DNA of 64,000 nucleotides. It comes from Pseudomonas sp. UBA1879 (GTDB taxonomy: Bacteria; Pseudomonadota; Gammaproteobacteria; Pseudomonadales; Pseudomonadaceae). Made by a program: the position numbers and the translations under genes. The DNA is taken from contig NZ_DDHJ01000021.1 of the NCBI RefSeq assembly GCF_002338065.1, positions 147,087 through 211,086 on the forward strand, in the 5' to 3' direction. Positions 50,053 to 58,232 of this stretch are shown one piece after another. The stretch's first letter is position 1; each line of letters opens with the position of its first letter. The notes beneath the pieces are model-generated. The model searched no databases. It worked only from the letters and a program-made list of their open reading frames with translations, and was not told where the DNA came from.

Positions 50053-50853
50053 CTACCGATAGACCCCATTCTTCCCATGCCCGCCCATGGCCTGGTTGCC
50101 TCTAATGCTGATCATGTGGCGCAGTTCGACCCATTCGATGCCCTGGGCTTTCAGCTTGGGCAATTCGCGCTCCAGCACCTCCAGGGTCACAGGGTAAGGG
50201 TGGCCGATCATGACGGCGGAGCCTTGCTTGTGCGCCAGTTTGATCGCGGTCTGTAGCTGAGTGCTGATCGCTTCGGCGGTGCGGGTGTCATCCAGAAACA
50301 CGTCGCGGGACACACTCGCCAGGCCAATTTTCTGCGCTTCGGCAGCGGCGACGGTTTTTGCGCTGGTGCGGCTGTCTACGAAGAACAGGTGACGGCGCTG
50401 CAACTCGCCCACCAACCAACTCATCGCCACCGGCTCGGCGGTCATCCGACTGCCTTCGTGGTTGTTGATGCCCGCCGCATACGGCACTTTCAGCAGCGCT
50501 GCGTTGAGTCGCGCTTCCAGTTCGGGCAGCGGCAAGTCGGGGCGCCACGCATAAGGCCCGGTCGCAGGGTCCATCGGCATGTGCAGCATCACCGTTTTGC
50601 CCGCTTTGTGAGCCTGACGCGCGAAGTCCGTGGCGTGTGGGGTGTCAGGCATGATCGCCAGCGTCACCGGACCGGGGAGGGCCAGCGCGCGGTTGTCCCT
50701 CTCGGGGCTTTGGCCAAGGTCGTCGATGATCAGGCTGAGGTACGCAACCTTCGCCGGACTGGCGTCGGAGTCAGGAGCGTCGGCGGGTGCCGCGTGGGCA
50801 GCACCCATCAAGAGGCAAAGGGCTCCAAGGAGCCCGGTCAACCGAAAGCGCAT
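50053..50853 (-). CDS. Divergent polysaccharide deacetylase family protein (YibQ-like)
   Basis: A 266-residue periplasmic protein: signal peptide MRFRLTGLLGALCLLMGAAHA, then YLSLIIDDLGQS (metal Asp pair), VMLHMPMDP, GINNHEGSRMT and HLFFVDSRTSAKTV, the layout of the divergent deacetylases. ATG 50853 directly follows the ctpA stop (TGATATG); a GTG at 50874 would enter ctpA. Third gene of envC-ctpA-yibQ, an envelope-maintenance operon. Confidence 0.88.
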   Translation of the reverse strand: MRFRLTGLLGALCLLMGAAHAAPADAPDSDASPAKVAYLSLIIDDLGQSPERDNRALALPGPVTLAIMPDTPHATDFARQAHKAGKTVMLHMPMDPATGPYAWRPDLPLPELEARLNAALLKVPYAAGINNHEGSRMTAEPVAMSWLVGELQRRHLFFVDSRTSAKTVAAAEAQKIGLASVSRDVFLDDTRTAEAISTQLQTAIKLAHKQGSAVMIGHPYPVTLEVLERELPKLKAQGIEWVELRHMISIRGNQAMGGHGKNGVYR

Positions 50854-50854
50854 A

Positions 50855-52186
50855 TCAATTGCCGCGTGTGACACTCAATCCCTTGAGCAGACTGAGGGCC
50901 TGGTTCAACTGGTAATCGTCGTCCTGCGGACGCGCTTTGCCAGCCTTGGACTTGGTGGTCGGTTTGTCCGCGCCGCCATTCCCATTGCCCAGGTGGCCGA
51001 GCAGATCGGCCTCTTTGTAGTTTTCGCCGTCGGCTTCGGTCGTGACCTTGGCGCGTTTGACTTCGATGTCCGGGTTGATGCCCTGCGCCTGAATCGAGCG
51101 GCCATTCGGCGTGAAATACAGCGCAGTGGTCAGTTTCAACGCGCGGTCGTTCGCCAGCGGTAACACGGTTTGCACCGAGCCTTTGCCGAAGGTGTCCGTA
51201 CCCATCAAGATGCCGCGTTTCTGATCCTGCAGTGCGCCAGCGACGATTTCCGACGCCGAGGCGCTGCCGCCGTTGATCAGCACCACCAGTGGCGCGCCTT
51301 CGCTGGCGTCGGCCGGGTCTGCGGAGAACCGCAGCTCTGAATTGGCGATGCGGCCTTTGGTGTAAACGATCAGGCCTTTGGTCAGGAAGTGGTCCGCCAC
51401 CTCGACCGCTGCCTGCAACACGCCGCCAGGGTTGTTGCGCAGGTCGAGGATCAGGCCGTTCATCTTCTTGCCGTTGTCCTTGCGCAGTTTGGCCAGCGCC
51501 TTGCCGACTTCTTCGCCGGTCTTGACCTGGAACTGGGTGATGCGGATGTAGCCATAGCCAGGCTCCAGCATCTGCGCCTTTACGCTCTTGACCTGAATCG
51601 TCGCGCGAGCGAGCGTCACGTCGAACGGGTTGCCGCCGTCGCGCACCAGCGTGAGGGTGATTTTCTCGCCGAGCTTGCCGCGCATCTTGTCGACGGCTTC
51701 CTGCATGGTCTGGCCCTGAGTCGGGGCGCCGTTGATCTTGACGATCAAGTCGCCTGCTTCGATGCCCGCCTTGGACGCCGGGGTATCGTCGATGGGCGAC
51801 ACCACCTTGATAAAGCCGTCTTCGACGCCGACTTCGATACCCAGACCGCCGAATTCGCCACTGGTGCTTTCCTGCAGCTCCTGAAAATCTTCCGGGCCGA
51901 GGTAGGCAGAGTGCGGGTCGAGGTTGCTGAGCATGCCCTTGATGGCGTTTTCCAGCAGGGTCTTGTCATCCACAGGTTCGACGTAAGCGGCCTTGATCCG
52001 ATCCATCACCTCGGCGAAGGTCCGCAGCTCGTCGAGCGGCAGCGGCGCCTTGATGTTCGCGGCGTTGGCCGGCGCGGAAGCAGCAGGCGCAGCAGCCGGT
52101 GCAGCACCTGCGGCCAGTGCGTGCGGAGTGCCGATGACCACGGCGATAGTCAGGGCCAGCGAGGTGAGGCGGGACGAAAACAGCAT
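50855..52186 (-). CDS. ctpA: Carboxy-terminal processing protease, S41 family
   Basis: A 443-residue periplasmic protease with signal peptide, PDZ domain (GIEVGVEDGFIKVVSPIDDTPASKAGIEAGDLIVKING) and the Ser/Lys dyad in GGSASASEIVAGAL and FGKGSVQTV; NNPGGVLQAAV precedes. The family degrades peptidoglycan-modifying enzymes. Charged C-terminal tail (KSKAGKARPQDDDYQLNQAL). Lies between envC and the deacetylase gene. Confidence 0.93.
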   Translation of the reverse strand: MLFSSRLTSLALTIAVVIGTPHALAAGAAPAAAPAASAPANAANIKAPLPLDELRTFAEVMDRIKAAYVEPVDDKTLLENAIKGMLSNLDPHSAYLGPEDFQELQESTSGEFGGLGIEVGVEDGFIKVVSPIDDTPASKAGIEAGDLIVKINGAPTQGQTMQEAVDKMRGKLGEKITLTLVRDGGNPFDVTLARATIQVKSVKAQMLEPGYGYIRITQFQVKTGEEVGKALAKLRKDNGKKMNGLILDLRNNPGGVLQAAVEVADHFLTKGLIVYTKGRIANSELRFSADPADASEGAPLVVLINGGSASASEIVAGALQDQKRGILMGTDTFGKGSVQTVLPLANDRALKLTTALYFTPNGRSIQAQGINPDIEVKRAKVTTEADGENYKEADLLGHLGNGNGGADKPTTKSKAGKARPQDDDYQLNQALSLLKGLSVTRGN

Positions 52187-52216
52187 GTCTTACGAACTCC
52201 TGAGTGAGGTGTCGAC

Positions 52217-53530
52217 TTATCCTTGAGTGCGACACCATTGGGCCGGATCACTAGGGCGACCCTGCTGACGAATAGCGAAATAAAGCGCCGGAGTGTCCTG
52301 ACCACCACCGCTGTTGCCCACAGTGGCAATCGCTTCCCCGGCTTTGACAACGTCCCCAGCTTCCTTCAACAGGCTCTGGTTGTGACCGTACAGGCTCAAA
52401 TAGCCGTTTCCGTGATCGAGAATGACCAGAAGGCCAGCCCCGCGCAGCCAGTCGGCGAAGACCACACGACCGCCATGCACGGCGCGTACCTGACTGCCTG
52501 CGGCAGCGCTGATCATCACGCCATCCCATTTGGTTCGTTCGTCATCGCCGCGGCTTTCACCGAAACGCGCCAACAATCGACCATCGACAGGCCAAGGAAG
52601 TTTTCCCTTTGCTTGTTCAAAAGGACCGCCATAGGACTGCCCTGCGCTGGATACCATCGCGCCGGGGGCTCTGACGGGCTTGCGGGGCGCTTCATCGCTG
52701 TCATCTTTGCCACGATTTTTCGCCAGCGCTTCCTGTTGCTCACGCTGTCGCTTCTCGGCTTCCTGCTGGGCCAACAGCGCCTTCTGACGCGCTTCTTCGG
52801 CCTCCCGGGCTTGGCGCGCCAGGGTTTCTTCGATCGTCTTGAGGACTTTCGTCAGGTCTGCCTGATCCTGCTGGCGGGCCTGTAGCTTCTGGTCGCGGGC
52901 CTTGTAATCCTGATTCAGCTTGGCCAGCGCGACCTGTCGCTCCTGGCGAACGGTGTCGAGCTGGGACTTCTGGTCATCCAGCGAGCTTTTCTGCACCAGC
53001 AGCTGCGCTTGCTGAAGGTCGATGTCTTTCTCGACTTCAGCCAGTTGGCGCAGGGTTTCATTGAAATTACGCAGCTGCTCCAGACGGGCCTGGCTGACGT
53101 AGTCGTAATAGGTGAGGGTGCGGGCGAATTTCTCGGGGTTCTGCTGGTTGAGCAGCAGCTTGAGGTATTCCTGCCGACCACTTTGATAGGCGGCTCGGGC
53201 CTGAATCGCAATCAGGCGTTGCTGTTCAACGCGTGCGCTTTGGAGTTTTTTTTTCTCTTCATCGAGCCGTTGGAGCTCGGTTTCGCTCTTTTTTAGTTCC
53301 TTTTGCAGGGCCTCCACCTGCTTTTCCAGCTGACCCATTTGGGTTTCGGTTGTCCGCAAGTCTTTCTGCACGCCGGATTTTTCTTGCTGAAGCTGGCTCA
53401 GGTTCTTCTTCAGCTCGGCAATGTCCTGACGCGTGGCATCCAGCTGTTTTTGGGTTTGTGCGCGCTCATCGTCGGCGAAGGCCGGATTGAGCAGACAAAT
53501 CAAAGCAAGGGCGATCAGGGCGCGGAGCAT
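52217..53530 (-). CDS. envC: Murein hydrolase activator EnvC
   Basis: A 437-residue periplasmic activator of amidases at the division septum: signal peptide MLRALIALALICLLNPAFA, a long coiled coil to residue ~270, and a C-terminal LytM domain. The LytM zinc ligands are missing (KWDGVMI in place of HxGxD, LYGHNQSL in place of HxH), as in inactive EnvC activators. ATG 53530 begins the signal peptide. First gene of envC-ctpA-yibQ. Confidence 0.9.
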   Translation of the reverse strand: MLRALIALALICLLNPAFADDERAQTQKQLDATRQDIAELKKNLSQLQQEKSGVQKDLRTTETQMGQLEKQVEALQKELKKSETELQRLDEEKKKLQSARVEQQRLIAIQARAAYQSGRQEYLKLLLNQQNPEKFARTLTYYDYVSQARLEQLRNFNETLRQLAEVEKDIDLQQAQLLVQKSSLDDQKSQLDTVRQERQVALAKLNQDYKARDQKLQARQQDQADLTKVLKTIEETLARQAREAEEARQKALLAQQEAEKRQREQQEALAKNRGKDDSDEAPRKPVRAPGAMVSSAGQSYGGPFEQAKGKLPWPVDGRLLARFGESRGDDERTKWDGVMISAAAGSQVRAVHGGRVVFADWLRGAGLLVILDHGNGYLSLYGHNQSLLKEAGDVVKAGEAIATVGNSGGGQDTPALYFAIRQQGRPSDPAQWCRTQG

Positions 53531-53627
53531 GGAGTAGGGCGATACCAGGAGTGAAGACGGGCTTAGTATGCCCGCCGAAGGCTGCAAAAAAAACGCTCAT
53601 CAGGGGCGGCTTTCAGACATTTCATAC

Positions 53628-53662
53628 AAAAACCGGCGTGTTTGAGAGTCACACGCCGGTTT
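53628..53662 (-). terminator. Terminator of gpmI
   Basis: Perfect 12-bp stem AAACCGGCGTGT / ACACGCCGGTTT with a 9-base loop, followed on the minus strand by a T-tract; just after the gpmI stop. Confidence 0.9.
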
Positions 53663-53667
53663 AGGGC

Positions 53668-55215
53668 TTACTTGGCGACCAGAATCGACGTACCGGTCAT
53701 CTCTTTCGGGATGTCGAGGCCAAGCAGCGTCAGCATGGTGGGCGCAACGTCTGCCAGCACGCCACCTTCGCGCACTTTCAAGTCACGCTTGCCGACGTAG
53801 ACGAACGGCACGGGCTCGGAGGTGTGGGCAGTATGTGGCTGGTGCGTTTTCTCGTCGGTCATTTGTTCGACGTTGCCGTGGTCCGCAGTGATCAACGCTT
53901 CGCCGCCCACTTTCTCCAGCGCTTCGGTGATGCGACCGACGCAGACGTCCAGGCACTCAACCGCTTTGACGGCCGCTTCCATGATGCCGCTGTGGCCCAC
54001 CATGTCGCCGTTGGCGTAATTGACGATGATCACGTCGAAACGCTGGTTTTTGATGGCATCGACGATTTTGTCGGTGACTTCCGGTGCGCTCATTTCGGGC
54101 TGCAGGTCGTAGGTGGCGACTTTTGGCGACGGAATCAGGATGCGCTGTTCGCCTTCGAACGGCTCTTCGCGGCCCCCGGAGAAGAAGAACGTCACATGAG
54201 CGTACTTCTCGGTTTCTGCGATGCGCAGTTGGGTCTTGCCGTTTTTGGCGAGGTATTCGCCCAACACGTTGTCCAAGCTGCCTTTGGTGAATGCCGCAGG
54301 CGCGTGAATGGAGGCCGCGTATTGGGTCAGCATCACGAAGTCGGCGAGTTTCGGCTGGCGGGCGCGGGCGAAGTCTTTGAAATCGTCTTCGACGAACACG
54401 CGGGTCAGCTCGCGGGCGCGGTCGGCGCGGAAATTCATGAACACAACGGCGTCGCCGTCTTCGACCTTTGCCGTCTCGCCAATGCGGGTGGCTTTGACGA
54501 ACTCGTCGTTTTCATCACGGGCATAAGCGGCGTCCAGGCCGGCTTTGGCGGTGTCGGCCTGAAATTCGGATGTGCCGTCGACGATCAGGTTATAAGCCGA
54601 CGCGACGCGGTCCCAGCGGTTATCGCGGTCCATGGCGAAGTAACGGCCGATGATCGTAGCCGTGCGACCTTTGCCCAAGCGGCTGTAGGCTGCTTCCATT
54701 GTGTCGAGGTATTGGTGCGCGCTGCGCGGCGGCGTGTCGCGACCGTCGAGGAAGGCATGCACATAGACTTTATCGGCGCCGCGTTTGACTGCCAGCTCGA
54801 CCATCGCTACCAGGTGATCTTCATGACTGTGCACCCCGCCGTCGGAGAGCAAGCCGAGAATATGCACGGCCTTGCCAGCGCCTACCGCCTTGTCCACCGC
54901 CTTGCAAATAGCCGGGTTCTCGAAAAACTCGCCGTCTTTGATCGCTTTGGTCACGCGCGTGAAATCCTGATACACCACGCGTCCGGCGCCCAGATTCATA
55001 TGGCCGACTTCGGAGTTGCCCATCTGGCCGTCTGGCAGACCGACATCCATCCCGGAACCGGAAATCAGCCCATTCGGCATGGTCTTGTACAAGCGATCGA
55101 AGGTCGGCGTTTTCTTGCTGGCGGTCGCTTCGTAGACCGCATTGCCGTCGTGGCTGTCGCTGTGACCGAAGCCGTCCAGGATGATCAGAACCAATGGTTT
55201 AGGCGTGGTAGTCAT
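53668..55215 (-). CDS. gpmI: Phosphoglycerate mutase, 2,3-BPG-independent
   Basis: A 515-residue dimanganese mutase of glycolysis/gluconeogenesis. PLVLIILDGFGHSDS holds the first metal Asp, MGNSEVGHMNLGAGRVV the phosphoserine, FLDGRDTPPRSA the substrate loop, and TADHGNVEQM the C-terminal metal site. ATG 55215 gives the usual length. Confidence 0.97.
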   Translation of the reverse strand: MTTTPKPLVLIILDGFGHSDSHDGNAVYEATASKKTPTFDRLYKTMPNGLISGSGMDVGLPDGQMGNSEVGHMNLGAGRVVYQDFTRVTKAIKDGEFFENPAICKAVDKAVGAGKAVHILGLLSDGGVHSHEDHLVAMVELAVKRGADKVYVHAFLDGRDTPPRSAHQYLDTMEAAYSRLGKGRTATIIGRYFAMDRDNRWDRVASAYNLIVDGTSEFQADTAKAGLDAAYARDENDEFVKATRIGETAKVEDGDAVVFMNFRADRARELTRVFVEDDFKDFARARQPKLADFVMLTQYAASIHAPAAFTKGSLDNVLGEYLAKNGKTQLRIAETEKYAHVTFFFSGGREEPFEGEQRILIPSPKVATYDLQPEMSAPEVTDKIVDAIKNQRFDVIIVNYANGDMVGHSGIMEAAVKAVECLDVCVGRITEALEKVGGEALITADHGNVEQMTDEKTHQPHTAHTSEPVPFVYVGKRDLKVREGGVLADVAPTMLTLLGLDIPKEMTGTSILVAK

Positions 55216-55301
55216 GAATCCCACTCTTGGCTAATAGGTGAAGTAGAAAAAAGATCGACAGTTTAGGTTGAAGTTCAAATCGAGTCACTGCCGTACGGGC
55301 T

Positions 55302-55329
55302 TTGGCCGACCTTGGGGGCTGTGTATACT
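55302..55329 (+). promoter_or_regulatory. Promoter of the rhodanese-grxC-secB run
   Basis: TTGGCC, 16-base spacer, TATACT, 28 bases before the rhodanese ATG. Confidence 0.5.
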
Positions 55330-55357
55330 GGCCGACATTTTAACGCCCTGGAACCCG

Positions 55358-55774
55358 ATGATGGTTGATCACCTGATTGCATTTGCCACTAACCACTATT
55401 TGATCACTGGCGCTTTTGTCATCCTGCTGGCGCTGCTGATTGCGACAGAGCTGAACAAGGGCGGCAAGAGTCTGAGCACCGGTGAATTGACTGCGCTGGT
55501 CAACCGCGACGAAGCGGTGGTCATCGATGTACGCGCCAAGAAAGAATACGCCGCTGGCCATATCGTCGGCGCCCTCAACTTCCCGCAGGACAAAGTCATG
55601 TCCCGTACGGCGGAGCTTGAGAAGTACAAGCCCAAGACCCTGATCATCGTCGATGCCGCCGGCCAGCACGCCGGTCACGTCGCGCGCGAACTGCTCAAGG
55701 CCGGCTTCAACGCCGCCAAGCTGTCCGGTGGCGTCTCGTCGTGGCGCGGCGACAACCTGCCACTGGTGAAGTGA
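55358..55774 (+). CDS. Rhodanese-like domain protein, membrane-anchored, no catalytic Cys
   Basis: A 138-residue protein with an N-terminal membrane helix (YLITGAFVILLALLIATEL) and a rhodanese fold (AVVIDVRAKKEYAAGHIVGALNFP; LSGGVSSWRGDNLP). The active-site loop reads IIVDAAGQHAG, with Asp where the sulfur-carrying Cys should be, so it cannot do classical sulfurtransfer. Conserved just before grxC-secB in pseudomonads. ATG 55361 is an alternative start one codon in. Confidence 0.88.
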   Translation: MMVDHLIAFATNHYLITGAFVILLALLIATELNKGGKSLSTGELTALVNRDEAVVIDVRAKKEYAAGHIVGALNFPQDKVMSRTAELEKYKPKTLIIVDAAGQHAGHVARELLKAGFNAAKLSGGVSSWRGDNLPLVK

Positions 55775-55775
55775 G

Positions 55776-56030
55776 ATGGCCAACGTCGTCGTCTACTCCA
55801 GCGACTATTGCCCTTACTGCTCGCGCGCCAAGTACCTGCTGGCGAGCAAGCACGTCGATTTCGAGGAAATCAAAGTCGACGGCAAGCCGCAGATTCGCGC
55901 CGAAATGACCAAAAAAGCCGGACGCACGTCGGTTCCGCAGATCTGGATCGGCTCGGTCCACGTCGGCGGCTGCGACGATCTGTTCGCGCTGGAACGCGCT
56001 GGCAAGCTCGACGCCCTGTTGAGCGCCTGA
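55776..56030 (+). CDS. grxC: Glutaredoxin 3
   Basis: An 84-residue glutaredoxin: dithiol motif YCPYCSRAK, TSVPQIWIG with cis-Pro, and GGCDDLFALERAGKLDALL. Uses glutathione to reduce disulfides. One base after the rhodanese stop. Confidence 0.96.
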   Translation: MANVVVYSSDYCPYCSRAKYLLASKHVDFEEIKVDGKPQIRAEMTKKAGRTSVPQIWIGSVHVGGCDDLFALERAGKLDALLSA

Positions 56031-56067
56031 ATTTGAACCTACAAGACCTAAGTAAGAAGGATCTGAA

Positions 56068-56553
56068 ATGAGCGATCAAACGAACAACGGCGCCACTTCC
56101 AACGAAGAAGCTCCACAGTTTTCCCTGCAACGTATTTACGTGCGTGACCTGTCGTTCGAAGCGCCGAAAAGCCCGGCCATCTTCCGTCAGGAGTGGACCC
56201 CAAGCGTCAGCCTGGACCTGAACACCCGTCAGAAGCAGCTGGAAAACGATTTCTACGAAGTCGTGCTGACCCTTTCGGTCGAAGTGAAGAACGGCGAGGA
56301 AATCGCGTTCATCGCTGAAGTCCAGCAAGCCGGTATCTTCCTGATCAAGGGCCTGGACGCAGGCTCCATGAGCCACACCCTCGGCGCCTTCTGCCCGAAC
56401 ATCCTGTTCCCGTATGCGCGTGAAACCATCGACAGCCTGGTGGTTCGCGGTTCGTTCCCGGCACTGATGCTGGCGCCGGTGAACTTCGATGCCCTGTACG
56501 CGCAAGAGCTGCAGCGCATGCAGGAGTCGGGCGAAACCCCGACCGTTCAGTAA
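56068..56553 (+). CDS. secB: Protein-export chaperone SecB
   Basis: A 161-residue tetrameric chaperone that keeps preproteins unfolded and hands them to SecA. FSLQRIYVRDLSFEAPKSPAIF and LGAFCPNILFPYARETIDSLVVRGSFPALMLAPVNFDALYAQ are the family core. AAGGAT precedes the ATG. Confidence 0.97.
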   Translation: MSDQTNNGATSNEEAPQFSLQRIYVRDLSFEAPKSPAIFRQEWTPSVSLDLNTRQKQLENDFYEVVLTLSVEVKNGEEIAFIAEVQQAGIFLIKGLDAGSMSHTLGAFCPNILFPYARETIDSLVVRGSFPALMLAPVNFDALYAQELQRMQESGETPTVQ

Positions 56554-56579
56554 GCCTCGCGGTTTGAATGAGTGAAAGA

Positions 56580-56604
56580 AAGCGCCTGTGATGGGCGCTT
56601 TTTT
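56580..56604 (+). terminator. Terminator of secB
   Basis: AAGCGCC-TGTGATG-GGCGCTT followed by TTTT. Confidence 0.88.
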
Positions 56605-56660
56605 GTGGGGGTGGCTTTTGGTTTTGGCTTGAGATTCTTACTCTGATGCCCTTTGGGCCT

Positions 56661-56832
56661 ATTCGCCAGCAAGCCGGCTCCCACATTTTTTGCAACGTAC
56701 CATGACCTGATAGACCGTGTTGGTAGCCTTGGTGTCCGGCAAGCCATTTCGCTGTCTGCTTTAAAGGCTGAAGGCGATTCAACAGGATGCGGCACGTTGC
56801 AAACGACGCGGGAGCCGGCTTGCTGGCGAATC
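56661..56832. repeat. Two separated REP copies between secB and trmL
   Basis: ATTCGCCAGCAAGCCGGCTCCCACA at 56661-56685 and, inverted, CGGGAGCCGGCTTGCTGGCGAATC at about 56809-56832. They are 120 bases apart and face each other. Confidence 0.75.
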
Positions 56833-56876
56833 AGGCCCGCAGCGAATCGAAGTCGCGATTCCAAGCCAAAAGCGGA

Positions 56877-57332
56877 TTACTTGAACCCCAACTGCCGCCA
56901 GCCTTCATAAACGGCAATGGCCACGGTATTGGACAGGTTCAGGCTTCGGCTGTCCGGGCGCATGGGCAGGCGCAGGCGTTGCTCGGTGGACAACGGGTCG
57001 AGTACCTCGGGCGGTAGGCCACGGCTTTCCGGGCCGAATAGAAAGGCGTCGCCCTCCTGGAACGCCACATCGTGGAAAGGCCGCGAGCCCTTTGTGGTAA
57101 AAGCGAACAGGCGCGGATGACCGATGCTTTCGAGGCAACTGGCCAGATCTGCATGACGATGGAGCGTAGCGTATTCGTGATAGTCGAGGCCCGCCCGACG
57201 CAGGCGCTTGTCGTCCAGCTCGAAGCCCAGCGGCTCGATCAAATGCAGGTGGCAGCCACTGTTGGCGCAGAGCCTGATGACGTTGCCGGTATTCGGCGGA
57301 ATTTCTGGTTGAAAAAGGATCACGTGAAACAT
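56877..57332 (-). CDS. trmL: tRNA (cytidine/uridine-34 2'-O)-methyltransferase TrmL
   Basis: A 151-residue SPOUT methyltransferase: FQPEIPPNTGNVIRLCANSGCHLHLIEPLGFEL, FGPESRGLPPEVLDP and RSLNLSNTVAIAVYE, the three knot motifs. Modifies the wobble base of tRNA-Leu. Its ATG shares the CATG palindrome with the start of the divergent downstream gene. Confidence 0.95.
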   Translation of the reverse strand: MFHVILFQPEIPPNTGNVIRLCANSGCHLHLIEPLGFELDDKRLRRAGLDYHEYATLHRHADLASCLESIGHPRLFAFTTKGSRPFHDVAFQEGDAFLFGPESRGLPPEVLDPLSTEQRLRLPMRPDSRSLNLSNTVAIAVYEGWRQLGFK

Positions 57333-57771
57333 GCACGGCTCCGAACAAAAGGACGGGGTGCATTCTACCCCCGAAGAAGACCCGAGACCGAAGCTATGGC
57401 GGCGGTTTTTGGGGTCTATCGCGATATTTGGCGTGATGGTCGGTTTGATGATCGGTCGCTTGATGACGCCCGACCCCATCGAGCTGCAACGTGTCGAGGT
57501 TTTACCTCAGGGCGTGGCGGTGTGGTTCAACCGCGAGCCGCAGCTGCATGGCGAAATGGTCGACGGCGCCGTGGCGTTGCTGTTCAACGCAAAAGGCGAT
57601 GCGCAGCGGGGCACGTTGAAGCTCAACGGGCGAGACGTGCGTTGGAGAATTCAGAAGAGTGACAAGGGATTGTTGCTGAACCTGCTGGCGGCCCGTCCGT
57701 TGCGCGGTGAGTGGCACGGCGCAACTCAGGACGGGCGCTGGAGACTGGAGGTCAGTCTCCGGGAGGAATAA
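57331..57771 (+). CDS. Hypothetical single-pass membrane protein (146 aa)
   Basis: Polar N-terminus, one membrane span (FLGSIAIFGVMVGLMIGRLM, residues about 27-46) and a beta-rich outer domain (QRVEVLPQGVAVWFNREPQLHGEMVDGAVALLFNA). No family recognised. ATG 57331 overlaps the trmL ATG on the other strand by CATG; a GTG at 57357 is an alternative start that would remove the overlap. Confidence 0.7.
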   Translation: MHGSEQKDGVHSTPEEDPRPKLWRRFLGSIAIFGVMVGLMIGRLMTPDPIELQRVEVLPQGVAVWFNREPQLHGEMVDGAVALLFNAKGDAQRGTLKLNGRDVRWRIQKSDKGLLLNLLAARPLRGEWHGATQDGRWRLEVSLREE

Positions 57772-58232
57772 AAGAGGGGATTCCCCGGCCTGCCTGTACC
57801 AAGGTCCCCAAAACTGGTGATGCTTAACCTATTGCAGCGCGCGTGCCAGTTTTGCGAAATGTCTGTAGGAAAATATCCAAGTCGCAGGAAACCCCCTGTT
57901 TCTAAGCCTTTCGGCCGTCGATACGCTTGGGCGCCATAGCCCGGCGCTGATTAAAAACGGGTTCGAATTTGGTTATTTCTTGATCGTTTTTGCACGTTAT
58001 TCGCGCATTTTTGAACGTTGAAGAGCCAAAGTGATGCACGCCCGGGTGGGTCTTCCGTATGAGGGCTCTGAATCATAGGCCTGAGTAAAAAGGCGCCAGA
58101 GGTAATATTTAAAGCTGTTATCTATTCCAAATGTTCGGTGAAGCCCCCTGATTGCTATCTGCTTTTTGCGCTTTTTATGGACCCATTTCTGAATACGCTC
58201 AGAAATTCCATATAAGTTTCAGGGCTTTATCG
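57772..58232. other. Intergenic, upstream of the NEL effector gene
   Basis: 460 bases, AT-richer near the gene. No GGAACC-N15/16-CCAC Hrp box was found, and no clear sigma-70 promoter. No gene supported. Confidence 0.5.

Noticed and set aside
53824..55266. 480-codon rightward frame over gpmI
   Set aside because: Antisense shadow of a highly conserved glycolytic gene.
57772..58232. Hrp box for the NEL effector gene
   Set aside because: No GGAACC-N15/16-CCAC arrangement is present.
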